This document shows positions 1-11,345 of a stretch of 64,000 nt of DNA, piece by piece; position 1 is the stretch's first letter, and the number at the start of each line of letters is the position of its first letter. The stretch is from Ulva prolifera. Its lineage: Eukaryota; Chlorophyta; Ulvophyceae; Ulvales; Ulvaceae. The notes beneath the pieces were generated by a model. That model was given only the letters and a program-made list of their open reading frames with translations. It ran no database searches and was not told the origin of the DNA. The stretch covers positions 2,572,430-2,636,429 of the forward strand of contig CM041204.1 of assembly GCA_023078555.1 (NCBI GenBank), given 5' to 3'. The position numbers and the translations under genes are program-made.

Positions 1-1304
1 CAAGTCATGAAGGTAGCCATAGGCTGAAAATGCAATATGCAGAGGTATAGTGTAACTCGCTCACTGGAAGACTGAGCTGCAGTTGGGTGTACCTTGGAGC
101 TAGTCATGCATATGTGCACACGTACAGAACACTGCAGTATGAGCGCTCGCCAACCACCCGCACCTTGCTTGGTCATGGACTGTCATGCTGGTAGGTTTTC
201 AAGACAATTACGATATGCTGGACAACTTATGAGGCCAGCAAGAGCCGCCCAGGGCGGCCGGGTGATTATTTGTTGCAGGCAACCACGCTAAAAGGCACCT
301 GGCAAGCCCGGACTGTACACGTGCATCTTCCGTGCATCTCTGATGGCTTGTAGACAGCCTCGTGACGTACGGCCGTTGCCGACATGGACGGGGCTCGAAC
401 CTGCCAGACAGGACTGCTCACTATTGTGATGGAATAGAAGCACTTCACTTTGACCGTGTCCTGCACTATACCAACTGACTCAGAGACACACACTGCGCAG
501 CAGAGGTTTTGCGGCTGTGGGTGCGCGGCTGTGTGAGTGGGTGGGTGGCCGTGGGCATGCGTGTTCGGCGTGGGTAGGATCTGCTGCCATGAGTGCGCTC
601 GCACTGGTGGCTTTGGCGTGCTTGTTCTTCGCACTGGCAGTGCTACGCAGGTATACCGGCCCGTCCGGATTGGTCCATTTAATCGCGCACAGCGCAGCAG
701 ATCTTGTGCAACCATACAACCCCACCATGCATGCGCTTCAGAGATACGGCTCTTTAGCACAATCAGCACAAACTAGTCTGGGTGCGATGACCCCTACGCA
801 GTGCCCGGAAGATACCACTGGCACCCATTACCCTGATAGAGAGACACATGCACACGTCACACGTGCAGGCTCCGCAGAGGTAATGCTGTGCTGTGAAACC
901 GGCAAATTCATCCGCGCAAAAGCAGATGAGCGCTCCTGCTTACGCACATCGGCCGTGCACTGCACAGACAGCAAGAAGAGCACAGGCACAGTTCTGTACA
1001 TGTGCACATCTGCTTGCAACTTGAAGGGTGGCATCATGATGCTGGAGGATCTCCATCTATCGTCTCCAGCATGCACATGCCAGCTAGTTTGAAGTGCCAG
1101 AGCAGGGCACACCGCCAACGGGTCACAGGCATGCACGTGTAAATTATAGCTTTTTCAGGGTTGCCACCCAAAAGCTAGACCTGAATTATCGGATTTGTTC
1201 TATGTGATCGGGCCCGATGTCGCAACACTGGTGTACAACAGCAGGCCGAGAAGCGGGGGCCGCACCCACAGCAGCGCTGGCGGCGGACTACGCCACAGCA
1301 CGCC
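1..1304. other. No supported gene
   Basis: Only overlapping short open frames with no recognisable domain, paralog in the window or splice support. The right boundary is where homology to the LRR gene family begins. Confidence 0.5.
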
Positions 1305-2918
1305 TCCGCGAAAATTGCTCCCGGTCCAGCTTGCAATTGCAGTTCACGTGTGCCGCATCGTCTGGCCCATGGATGTCAAGGGCTTCTATAGAAGGGTGCA
1401 GAGGCGTTGGCTGCCACGCATGATGTTCCAGCCCCAGCGGTAGCGGCTTCAAGCAGGGAAATCTGCCACGGACGCCAGGATCGCTTTTCGGTCACAGTGA
1501 CCTGTGGCATGCACAGCAATGCCGAGCCACATCACCTAGCTTCAGCCACGTCGCATCCGGCGCAAACTCTGCAAATGCAGCTTCGAAGCTGCCGTGTCGA
1601 AGCTGGAGGCGGACGTCACACCCGTCTGCAGGGAGCCTGGGCGGCTGAAAAAGGCGTGAGGTGAGGCTGGAGAGGGTCCAAGGGAACTCACAAATCCGGG
1701 GTGCACCTCCTAGGCTGCCAAATGCGACCTCGAGCCTTGTGAGGGATATTGTGGGGGAGAGCAGGCTGCTGATGCATGCAGAGCTGGGCGGTCTATGGAG
1801 GCGTGCCATTCTCCCGCGCCCGCTTCTGAGTGCGCGGCGCGGTGGCTGAGGGGTCCATCAACAAGCTCAGCTCTTCAAGGAAACGCAGCGGCGTCAGGAT
1901 TGTTTCCAGGAAGCGCCATGCCTGGGCAGTGAACGTACTGCAGAGGTGGAGCGCCTGGAGGGATCTCAGTGTGGCAATCACCGCAGCTACACACTGGAGT
2001 GACACAGGCACCTGGGCACTGAGAGACGCGATGCGGAGGCATGTGAGACTGGAATGACGACGGAGCGCTGCGGCAATGCCTGCAGCTGTTGTAGTCTCCA
2101 CAGAGTCAGACTTGCAGGGCCCGTTCTTCCATTGCCCATGGCTCATGTCACAGTGAAGCTCGAGAGATAGGATCGACGGCGGCGACGCTTGGAGCTGCGC
2201 TAGAGCTCAGATGATTGAAGGCAGCCACTGGCACCGCTGTTGCGGGGTGACGGGTGATTTGTCTGGAGTGATGGCTGCTGCAAGAACCGCATCATGGTGG
2301 TGCACGGGCAAGAACTCGAGCATGGTTTCCAGGCGCGTCTCACGGGGAATCTCGTCTTCGTCTTCGACACTCATCTCGTGTTCTAGCACGCGGTGCTGCA
2401 GGTGCACGGGCAGCTTGGACAGGCCCTAAGACATTGCCAGATGATCAGCATCAGCACCGCTGCTGTGCTTGATGGCCTCCGCTTGCAGCAGGAACGCTAC
2501 CGACCGTAGCATCTCCTTGAAATGAATATCGTCCAGGGCATCTGCGACCTGCAAAGAGTACCGGTGTCGCAACACGGCAGGTATCAAAGACAGGGACATG
2601 GCCTGCACTTTACAGATGGCGTGCTGGACCAGCGGCATTTACTCAGAGACCTACCTTCAGGACGGTGCATTGCTGTGCCATTTTCAAATTGTATTGTATT
2701 GCAGGAAGAGTGATGGATTGAGACCAGGTCCTGAATTCGGACACTGGCACGACTTCAGGCAGTCTTGCATCGCCTCCCGCTTCCACGATCGCTGATAAGA
2801 CGCCAGATCGAGACACCACGACGTCTGGAATAGCAACATTCAGCATGAGCTGTCTTGCGTAGGCTTCCGCTGGAGCCGAGTGCGTCAAGCACACCGGCCC
2901 GTCGGTCTCTGCCATCAT
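1305..2918 (-). pseudogene. LRR-3, decayed copy of the LRR gene family
   Basis: A minus-strand relic of the family represented intact at 30124-32571. Exon 1 (from 2918, beginning MMAETDGPVCLTH) keeps the family N-terminus with SRSGVLSAIVEAGGDARLP and ends at the conserved CTVLK before a splice donor. The exon 2 start (VADALDD) is recognisable near 2555-2575. Further pieces match LRR-1 but lie in different frames: HLQHRVLEHEMSVEDEDE near 2390, an LRR stretch at 1793-2146, and PRICEFPWTL with PDATWLKL at 1492-1809. At least one in-frame stop (after LAMS, near 2426) and several frame changes separate them. The 3' homology fades out near 1305, opposite the C-terminal part of LRR-1. It is almost certainly non-functional; sequence error could explain single breaks but not all of them. 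Confidence 0.75.
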
Positions 2919-5900
2919 GAGCTGAAGACTGCAGAATCACGAGGCGCACACGGGAGCACCAATGCAGCCTAAACTCTAACAAAGTAGATACTGAAGGCGA
3001 CTGTGATCATCGCAGGTACATTATGAACTTGAACGCTGATTCACTCAACCTCAATTCCGATCTGGCGTCAAGTGTCGCAGTGTACCGCACAATGGTTTTT
3101 CGGTCAGGATGTAAAACCAAAACAAGTGTATCCCTGAAGGTCGTCTGAAGTCTTGTCAGGCGTGAGCGACACAGCATGGCAGATCAGTGCCAAGTTCGTA
3201 AGATCCATTGTTCGTGGCTGCCGGAGTCCGACAGCCGGGAGGCTGGGCGAACACTGCAGCTGCTGTCGATCGCGCTGAATCCACCCCCGAAGATGGGATC
3301 CCGAAAGCCTGAGGCCGTCCAGGAACAGGAATGCAAAGCTATCCGCTGAAACACGTCCGCGACATGGTACCATTCATAAACACCGGTGTCTCTGGAGACC
3401 AGTTTCCGCATCGACACAGCGTTCTCCGCCCTTGCACGTGCTGCAAATAGATGCACCATTGCTGGCAAGGAAGTCAGCTGCCGGTGTTTCGACAAGGTTT
3501 GAGCCGCAGCCCGCATTCATCTCCGGACTCATCCACCACTGACTGCAGATTGCATCCTCCTTGGTCTCTCCAGAACACGATCAACCTGTCTCTACGATGT
3601 CCAGTTCACGCATCCGTTGATGCAGTTGAGCCCCTGTGCATGATCAACTGTTCGTGTGGCAGATCAGAATGCAACAAGCTATAGGATAGTGAGGTATTGG
3701 ATAGTGAGTACGTACACTGCTCGGAAGGCTTTTGTACAATAACTCAAGTACTTGCAGCCCAGTGGTCTCAGAGATCATCCCAGCGGCCGACTCCACTGGC
3801 ATCTGCACTGGGTGGCACAACTACCCTGCAGCTTGGAAGCCTACACCACAGAGCTGTCACACCGAAGTACAGCCAGGCCCTGCAGATCGCGTGTACGCAC
3901 GGCAGCGTGTGTCACCGCCGTGCACAGTACATGCGACCTCAAAACAACTGCGTAACTGCGTCTGTGGATACTTGCCTTGCAGCCTTGACTGCAGCCGCCC
4001 GGCTCGCACAGCAGCACCTCGCTCACGACCTAGGTGCCCCCACAACCCCAGCTGGCTCAGTCGGCGTCATTCGTGCCTGCTTCCCCTTGTGGCGCCCAGG
4101 ACTCCCGCTCCACCGCACAAGCATCTAGCTCTTGCACGCCTTGCAGCTGCACCCGCAGAACCTCGCGCGCACTGCACCCTCCGGCCTGCCTCACGATTGC
4201 TGGCAGCTCCCCCGCTGCAGCATGCTCATTGCTGGCAGCTCCCCCGCTGCAGTATGCTCCCCACCGCAGGGCCCGTACCCCTTCAAACGCAGCAGCACTG
4301 GACCTGCCCGCCCCCCTGCATGACTCCCCGGCCGCTGTGACTCCGCCACACGGCCTCTCTTGTGATGCCCAAGCACCCTCCCCCCTCACGTACACTGCCT
4401 CGCAGACATACTCTGGAGTATGCCTTTCAAACAGCCGGCGTCGTCCCGCCCCCCCCCCCCCCCCCCCCCCCCCCATGTCGAGTCCCAGTCCTCGTCCTCG
4501 ACCACACCATGCACATCCCATTGCTGGAGCCACCCCAGCATGCTCCGCAGGCCTCGGCACACGCACGCACCCAGCACCTGTGGTCCATGATATAGCGCCA
4601 GGAGGCAGAACATTTTCACAGTGGCCTGGAGGCGTTGGGGCTATGGAGTCCTTGCACAGTCGGCTGTTTTGTGGTTGGCATACTGCCCGCTTCACACACT
4701 GCCCGCTTCACCCTGCACACCAGCATCGTCAGGGCATCAGAGCCAAGCCACTGCCTGTTTCTTGAGAAAGGCGAAAGGTATGTCTTGAGTAAGCGCGGCC
4801 CCGAGGAGTCGCCTTAAGTTTTCTACGCCCAGCAGGCTGCGCAGGCCCGCGCTGGTGCCGCCCGCACGACGAGCATGAGGCTGCAAAGTACTTCGCACAC
4901 ATTTGCCTACAGGTCAGGATGTGATGGCTTCATTATGTAGCATGACCCATGGCTCCAGTGCCTCGGGGATCATTTCGCTGGCAGCTGATTTCCTGCAGGA
5001 AGCTATGCAACATGTGGGGGGCTTGGGGGTGACACACATGTGTACAGCCACACACAAAAATCACATCGCACATTATTTCGCGACGCTGAATTTGGGTCGA
5101 TCTTTGGATCAGCAGTTTCGTTTGCGCTGCCTGGTGATTCTCTATCGTGCTCCGCCATGCCATGGCACGTGACACAGTGCTTTGTTTCTCACCGCGCATC
5201 ATGTGACACTGCGTGCTGTGGCTACAGGTACATTCTGCACAGCATCGTCGAGGCCTTCGATGCTACTCTCGACCCGAAGCAGGCTTCCATGCTTCGGCAG
5301 GCACACCGACTGCTCCACCAAGGCCCGGGCAACGGCCCCTGTGCTGCTACGGCGAAGTCGTGAAGCACCGCAAGACGCTCGAGACGGCGCATGCACTGCA
5401 CATAGTGAATTGCTGCACACATTGAATTGCTGCACACGTTCGCACGGCGTAGGCAACGAGCACTGCCTCGCCGGCGGGGCCGCGGAGCGCGCCGTGTATG
5501 AGGCGCATGCATGTGCTTTGGGAGTGTTGCGATGTGCAAATGTTGCGACGAGACGCGTCTTGGCATGGCCGGGTCCAGCAAGTGCAGCCTGTGTCATAGT
5601 CAGACGGAGACCTGTCCGCAGAGTGTGAGCATGTGGGGGTGCTTGTGTGTGGTGCAGGCTTGCGTTGAAGAGTCGGACGTCACCCCCGCAGCGTCCGTGT
5701 GCCAGCCAGCGGGAGTATGTTGTGCAGACGTGATGAACTGCCACAGCTTCGGCGTTGCGATTGATAATACTGCTGCTGCTCGATCCACATCGGCCTCGTG
5801 ATTGCCACCCAGAAGTGCGGCTGCTACGAGCACCGCGGCCCGGCCTCCTCGTATACGATACTATATAATCGGCCGTCTTCCACCTGGCCGCCTCCACCTC

Positions 5901-6559
5901 TACTGCGGCGCCGCTGTGTGGCCTGTTGCCTCTGCACAGCTCTACCATCGTGCGGTGTGACCGACAGTGTTGCTGCTGCAGCACCCCGCTGCTGGGCGGG
6001 CGGGCGGGCCATGCATGAGGCTGGTTGCTGTCAGAATTCTTTCCTTAAAAGGATATTCAGCAAAGGCGCCTCGTGGCTGTCGCCAGACAGCCTGCGGTGC
6101 TGTACCTCAGGCTACCTCCGCAGCGTTGTCCCGGTGCCACACAAAACGTTGAGTACTAGTTCAACAGCGCCTGCAGGACAAAGCATCAGAAGGTTGTCAA
6201 TCGAGGCATCGGGTGTGGCTCGCATCCTGTACGCGCCGCACCAATCTGCTACACTCAGCAGTGGGGGACCTTGCCTCGCTAGGTCTTCAGAGCGGTGGCA
6301 AGTTTGAGTCTCAAGTGTGCCTAGTGCGCAACAACGCCTCAGATGTGCTTGATCAAGCGGATATTGCAGTTTGAAGCTGCCAACAGACCGTAGCTAGTCT
6401 GAGACGTATAACTGGCCATGGTGAGCAGGCAGTGCATGCAGTCATGCGATGTTGTTCTTCCAGCAAATTGAGACAACTTCCTGTGGTTCTGTCGGACCAG
6501 CACATCCTTTCGAAATGTGGAGATGAATTCACCAGCACATCGCCGCATGCCATGTTCAG
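2919..6559. other. Intergenic, no supported gene
   Basis: No frame here has a recognisable domain or a paralog elsewhere in the window. Visible structure is limited to a 32-bp direct repeat present twice at about 4198-4261 (TTGCTGGCAGCTCCCCCGCT core), a poly(C) tract at 4449-4474, and a short doubled TGAATTGCTGCACAC near 5406-5437. The proline-rich frame at 4034-4765 is carried largely by the poly(C) tract and C-rich DNA, and I do not call it a gene. Confidence 0.5.
4449..4474. repeat. Poly(C) tract, 26 nt
   Basis: An uninterrupted run of C. It is one of several long C/G homopolymers in the window (others at 28215, 36586, 47657, 59093, 61131 and 63890). Confidence 0.95.
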
Positions 6560-7752
6560 CCTCGAACGAGGCGAGACGTGAGGCGCAACGACTGCGTAGA
6601 CGATACGATGATGGTCATGTACAAGATGTGGCACGCGACCTGCGAGACAATATCAAGAGTTATGATGGCGGCGTGGTGGAGTGCGACCTCAGGACTGCAA
6701 ATTTTGAAACTGTCTTTGGTGACGCTGCTCCTGACGCCGTGGCTTCAAGCCTAGCAAGGAGCGCGTCAAGTCACTCGAGTCAAGCACTCGAGCTCGGATT
6801 GCATCCACGCATGCGACCATGTACACCACGATTACATCGGCCTTTCAGGACTGCGTATTGCAAGTTGCATTCCTGGCCCCAGTGCCGACGTCCGTGCTGT
6901 GATCATCCCAGGCCCACTTTCATGCCTACAGCTGCGCGCTTGCTTTTTCCCGCAGTGACGCTGGATTAAGCCTCGCTGCACGTGTGAAACGTATGCATCG
7001 TTTGAGCAACCACCCTTGCTTCACCCGTGGCTCGGGTTCCGCGGTATCGATGCCAGGACAGTTGCAACTTCCTGCAAAAGTCACGGCAGCGCAGAGTCCG
7101 AGCTCGAAGTTGCAACCAGTCAGTCCAGTCTCTTCGGTATTCTACTTCACTTCGGTACTCCGAACTAGCTTGTTCGGGATACACATCGGTCATCCGGATG
7201 CTTGTGAATTGAATGCGGCGTCGCAGGCCTGCACAAGAGCGCCACCTGCTGCTCATGCATATGCGATCCAACGGTATGGATGAGTTTGGCGGGCTTTCGT
7301 ACGTGCTGCGCTACAGCCAAGAGCTTGCAAAGCGGCTCGACAGTGCCATCGAAGAGGCGCTGTTCCACGACTTATGGGAGTTCATCGTGCCGCTGCCAAC
7401 CGACCTGCCCAAGCTTGCAGCTGCCACGGTGCCATCGGACACTCTTTTGCACGCCAATTACGCTTTCTTCCGGCAGTCCCTCCAATGGATTGCATCGCTC
7501 GATGAAGAGGCTCTGGGGACCTCCGCGTTTCAGCAACCTCACTTCTTCCATGGAGTTATCAGGATGTTCACCAGTTGCCAAGCATACCACCACCACGTGT
7601 CATCTACATCATCTGCACCGAGTGTCTGAGACAGGGTCTGTTGCTGGTCGTGTCGATTGACCTCGTCCACGGCATGGCAGTCGAGCCCCCGGAGGCTCGG
7701 CGCTTGGCATTTGATAATACTTGTTAGGCCATATCTGCAATGCTAGGGTCCC

Positions 7753-8640
7753 ATGGGCAAGCCGAAGCGGAAGGAGCCGTCAAAGGCAAAGCTGAGCGAC
7801 CTGAACCGCCAGCACGCTTCGCAGTCGCCCGTGCGACCTAGCCTATTGATTACAGACCAACGTAGCATCCTAGATACTAATGAAGTTGTTAACTGCAACA
7901 ACGGACAGCTCGCAGTCGTGCAGCGCGAGTCACCGCGCGGGTCTCCACAGCCCAAGCGCCGGCGCGCAGCACCTGCCAGCGGGACAGCTACCGAGGCTCA
8001 TCTCTCTGCAGATACAAGCAAACAGGTAAAATCGGCGCTGAATGTGGTGCCTGGTGAGACTCAGCTCGCCACGGCTGCCCCTCAGCAGCCGCCAGCCCCC
8101 AGCAACGACCAGCACGACAGGGCTCACGGCACTGTACAGTGCCACCATCCACCCCCGCCCGCCTCCGCCGACACCCCTTCCCCGCCTCTTCCCCTGCCTC
8201 CTGGCCTCGCAGGCGCAGCAGCCAAGCAGTCTGCTACCCGCCGGCCACATCGCCAAGCCGCAGCAGCCGCCGGCGCACCCCCCCCTGCGCAGGCCAGTGG
8301 GGGCACGGGCGGCAACGCCAAGCAGCAACGTGCCCGGCGGGGAGGTAAGAAGAAAGGCAAGGGACGGGGAGCAGGTAGCCAGTCGCAGCGGGCGGGCCCC
8401 CGCAGACAGGCCGGGCTCCGTGCGGCTGCATCTGCCCCGACAGTGCAGCGGGCCAACGCGGCCCCACGGCTGCGCCTGCCGCAGCATGTCCCCCCAGCCG
8501 CCCGGCTGGGGTGGGCCGAGTCGTGCACAAGGGTGTGGGAGCTGGTGGCGGACGCGTGCACGAATGCGCGCAAAACAGCGCGCGAGAGGAGGTTGTTGCC
8601 GCTTTCGAGGAGCTCATGCGCCTGCCCATGCGCCTGCTAG
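7753..8640 (+). CDS. LINE-A ORF1, proline/alanine-rich basic protein
   Basis: A 295-aa frame starting MGKPKRKEPSKAKLSD. The N-terminus is lysine-rich. The middle is proline/alanine-rich (about residues 95-185), and a strongly basic patch near residue 200 (RARRGGKKKGKGRG) suggests nucleic-acid binding or nuclear targeting. The last 60 residues (LGWAESCTRVWELV and following) look like the start of the polymerase protein upstream of the RT fingers, and the frame overlaps ORF2 by 130 nt in a different frame. ORF1 and ORF2 may therefore be one polyprotein made by a -1 shift, or one broken by a small change; I cannot tell which from a single copy. No zinc finger or Myb motif is visible. The ATG is the first in frame after the 5' leader. 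Confidence 0.7.
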   Translation: MGKPKRKEPSKAKLSDLNRQHASQSPVRPSLLITDQRSILDTNEVVNCNNGQLAVVQRESPRGSPQPKRRRAAPASGTATEAHLSADTSKQVKSALNVVPGETQLATAAPQQPPAPSNDQHDRAHGTVQCHHPPPPASADTPSPPLPLPPGLAGAAAKQSATRRPHRQAAAAAGAPPPAQASGGTGGNAKQQRARRGGKKKGKGRGAGSQSQRAGPRRQAGLRAAASAPTVQRANAAPRLRLPQHVPPAARLGWAESCTRVWELVADACTNARKTARERRLLPLSRSSCACPCAC

Positions 8641-11345
8641 CGTACAGCAGGGGGCGGCGCTCTGGGAAAGCGGCGGCAGGGCGGTGCCGCGACTACGCCC
8701 TCGGGCTGCCCGTGGAGATGTGGGAGGACACGCCGCCCGGCCGCTGGCCCGGGAGGCGCAAAGCTCCCATGTCTGCAGATCAGCTGCGGGCGCAACACAT
8801 CGACAGATGCTTTCGCATCAAGCGCTCCATTCACAAAGCTGGCCGCGGATTGCAGGATGGCAAGCCCGCAGATGCACGGTCCCCGGAGGTCCAAGCCGGT
8901 CTGCGCGCATTGTTCCCGCCAGCAGATCCGCCGGTCCCTCTGGAGCCGAACCCGGATGTCCCCGCTCTGTGCCTGACACGGGAGGCGCTGGTGGTGGCGG
9001 TGGCCGCCGTGAGCGCACAACATCGAGGGTCATCGGCCGGCCCGTCCGGCTGGACGTTCGAGATGATCTGCGCAGCATGCCAATCCTCGGACGCAGCCAC
9101 CGACGCGCTGCTGGCGGTCGTCAACCACATGCTGTCCGGCATGCTGCCACGGGAGACGTTCCTGCTGGACGGGCTCCTCATCGGCCTGGAGAAGCCGGAC
9201 GGTGGCACGCGGCCGATCGCGGTGGGGGAGACCTGGTACCGGTTCGCGGCAGTGTGCGCCCTGCGCGAGTACGGCCGCGGCATCGGAGAGAGCCTGGCGC
9301 CGCTGCAGGTCGGCGTTGGCACACGGGGCGGGACCGAGACAGTCGTGCACGGCCTGTCGTCGGCTCTGGCCGAGGGCGCTTCGGTGTTCTCGGTCGACAT
9401 GAAGAACGCCTTCAACTGCATCGACCGCGCGGCCATGTTCGCTGCCGTGAAGGAGCGAGCCCCGGCGCTGCTGCCCTTCACGCAGTGGGCGTACGGCGCC
9501 GGGACCCCGCTGCACATCGCGGGCGCTCCGGAGGACGTCGAGCCGGTCCTCTGCCAACGTGGCGTCCGCCAAGGTGACCCCCTGGGCCCCCTCCTGTTTG
9601 CGTTGACCCTGCAGCCTGTCTTGGAGCGCGTCGACGCGTCAGGCGCCGGCGCACCTGTGGTGGCGTACCTGGACGACATCAGCATTGCGGGCGACCTCGC
9701 GGCTGGAGCTGCCGTGTTCCGGCGGCTGTGCGTGGAAGCTGACGGCGTGCGCATCATTGGGCTTGAGGTGAACCCGGCAAAATGCGGCGTCCACAGCGCC
9801 GACGCCGAGGCGGCGGCCGCCGTGGCCGCAGAGCTCGGCATTCGGGATCTGCACGCGGGCTTCAAGGCTGTCGGCACGCCGCTGGGCACCCCGGAGTACG
9901 TCGCCGAGGTGCTAGACGCGCGGGCGCGCGAGGTCGAGGGCCTCGTCGAGACCCTCGTGCGCATCCCGCTCTCAGTGCAGGCGCAGTTCCTCCTGCTGCG
10001 TGTGTCCCTGAGTGTGCGCATGACGCACCTGATGCGGACGGTGCCGTATGCCGTGCTCGAGCCGCACATGCGCAGGGCGGAGGCCGCTGTGTGGCGCGGT
10101 GCCGCCGCAATCCTGTGCCTGCCGCCGGAGGTTGCGGAGGCTGCTGCCGCGTCTGACAACTCGGCCACTGACGCTGACACGCGGCGGCTTGCTTACCGGC
10201 TGATGTCCCCTGTCAGGCATGGCGGGCTCGGACTGACGATGCTGGTGGACAGCGTCGCTGACGCGGCTTTCCTGTCGGGGGCCGGCACGGCCGAGCGCAA
10301 CCTCGCCGGCTGCCCGGACCTGCTCCGCCCCCTCCGTGGCCACAGCCGGGGCAGTCTGTTGCAGCGCTGGCAGAACTTGTTCGACGAGCTGCATGAGCTG
10401 CTGGGGTGGGAGGCGGATGCCCGTGACCTGCCGGACGAGTTCGTCTCGGGCAAGCTGCTGGCGGCCCAGCGCGAGGTGGGGCGCGCGGTCGCGGACCATG
10501 CGGCCTCACTCGTGCTACAGGGCATCGACCTCGACACGCCGGCCGGCAGGCGGGAAGCGGCGTGGCTCAGGAGCGCTTCGGGGGGGCATGCAGGCGCCTT
10601 CCTCTCCGCTCTGACGGGCAGCGTTCTCACCATGGGCGACGACATGTTTGTCCTGGCGGTGTGGCACCGCCTGCGATTCCGCGTCCCGACGGACGTCCCC
10701 CCCCCTCCGTGCAAATGCAGTGCAGGTGTTGCCGCCGAACCAGACCACGCCATGGTCTGCAAGAAGGTGGCAAAGGAGACCCAGATGCGCCATGATAACC
10801 TGGCTCGTGCCTTGCGCCTGGTCGCCTCTTACGCCGGACTGCAGTCTGCCCTGGAGCCGCTCTACCGTGCCCTCGCGAGGGGCGCGGGTGTTGAGCTGAA
10901 TCGCCGCGGGGACGTCGTCGTGGTCATGCCGCGCCTGGAGATGGCGGCCGTGGACGTCGTGGTCACGCATGCGCCGGCGGCCTCATACGTGGCCGCTGCG
11001 GCGCGGGAGACGGGTGCGACGGCGGAGCGGGCGGAGGACAGGAAGCGGGACCGCTTCCGGCGGGACGTGCCTGAACATGCCGCGTTCCGGTTTGTTCCGT
11101 TTGCGGTCGAATCGTGTGGCTTCATGGGCAAGGCTGCCGTGAGGTTCGTCGGTCAGTTGGGGGATGTGGCCGCTGCCAGTGGGCGCATCTCCAAAGGCGC
11201 GTTTGTCCAGTGGGCGCTGCGGGTGTTGTCGGTGTCATTGCAGCGCGGCAATGCGGATATGTATCGGAAGTCTGGGCTTGTCATCTCTCGGGAGCAAGGG
11301 TTGCGATATGATGCGGGCCTGGAGGACGCGATCCTGCCGGACTGA
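8511..11345 (+). CDS. LINE-A ORF2, reverse transcriptase with C-terminal endonuclease
   Basis: A 944-aa frame. RT blocks are PSGWTFEMI (about 178-186), GTRPIAV (232-238), FSVDMKNAFN with the first catalytic Asp (293-302), QGDPLGPLLF (354-363) and AYLDDISI with the catalytic DD (385-392). After the thumb, a CxC-H-C knuckle (CKC at 734-736, then HAMVC) precedes a restriction-like endonuclease: RRGD at 798-801, a second acidic residue in AAVDVVVTH at about 815, and basic EDRKR near 842. The family signature FVPFAVESCGFMGKAAV follows. This order (RT, knuckle, RLE) is that of R2/NeSL-like LINEs, which nick target DNA and prime cDNA synthesis on it. All catalytic residues I can place are present. 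The ATG at 8511 is only the first in frame; the true start may be upstream through ORF1. Confidence 0.93.
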   Translation: MGRVVHKGVGAGGGRVHECAQNSAREEVVAAFEELMRLPMRLLAYSRGRRSGKAAAGRCRDYALGLPVEMWEDTPPGRWPGRRKAPMSADQLRAQHIDRCFRIKRSIHKAGRGLQDGKPADARSPEVQAGLRALFPPADPPVPLEPNPDVPALCLTREALVVAVAAVSAQHRGSSAGPSGWTFEMICAACQSSDAATDALLAVVNHMLSGMLPRETFLLDGLLIGLEKPDGGTRPIAVGETWYRFAAVCALREYGRGIGESLAPLQVGVGTRGGTETVVHGLSSALAEGASVFSVDMKNAFNCIDRAAMFAAVKERAPALLPFTQWAYGAGTPLHIAGAPEDVEPVLCQRGVRQGDPLGPLLFALTLQPVLERVDASGAGAPVVAYLDDISIAGDLAAGAAVFRRLCVEADGVRIIGLEVNPAKCGVHSADAEAAAAVAAELGIRDLHAGFKAVGTPLGTPEYVAEVLDARAREVEGLVETLVRIPLSVQAQFLLLRVSLSVRMTHLMRTVPYAVLEPHMRRAEAAVWRGAAAILCLPPEVAEAAAASDNSATDADTRRLAYRLMSPVRHGGLGLTMLVDSVADAAFLSGAGTAERNLAGCPDLLRPLRGHSRGSLLQRWQNLFDELHELLGWEADARDLPDEFVSGKLLAAQREVGRAVADHAASLVLQGIDLDTPAGRREAAWLRSASGGHAGAFLSALTGSVLTMGDDMFVLAVWHRLRFRVPTDVPPPPCKCSAGVAAEPDHAMVCKKVAKETQMRHDNLARALRLVASYAGLQSALEPLYRALARGAGVELNRRGDVVVVMPRLEMAAVDVVVTHAPAASYVAAAARETGATAERAEDRKRDRFRRDVPEHAAFRFVPFAVESCGFMGKAAVRFVGQLGDVAAASGRISKGAFVQWALRVLSVSLQRGNADMYRKSGLVISREQGLRYDAGLEDAILPD

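Noticed and set aside
370-420. B-box-like CTCGAACCTG on the minus strand
   Set aside because: No matching A box within tRNA spacing.
517-1092. 191-aa open frame near the left end
   Set aside because: No domain, no paralog in the window and overlapping frames of similar length on both strands.
4034-4765. 243-aa proline/alanine-rich frame
   Set aside because: Its length comes largely from C-rich DNA and the 26-nt poly(C); an antisense frame of similar size overlaps it.
8042-9577. 511-aa frame overlapping LINE-A
   Set aside because: Arginine/proline-rich shadow of the ORF1/ORF2 region in the third frame; RT motifs are all in the other frames.
8831-10180. 449-aa antisense frame inside LINE-A
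   Set aside because: Serine/alanine/arginine-rich complement of the GC-rich RT frame, without its own motifs.
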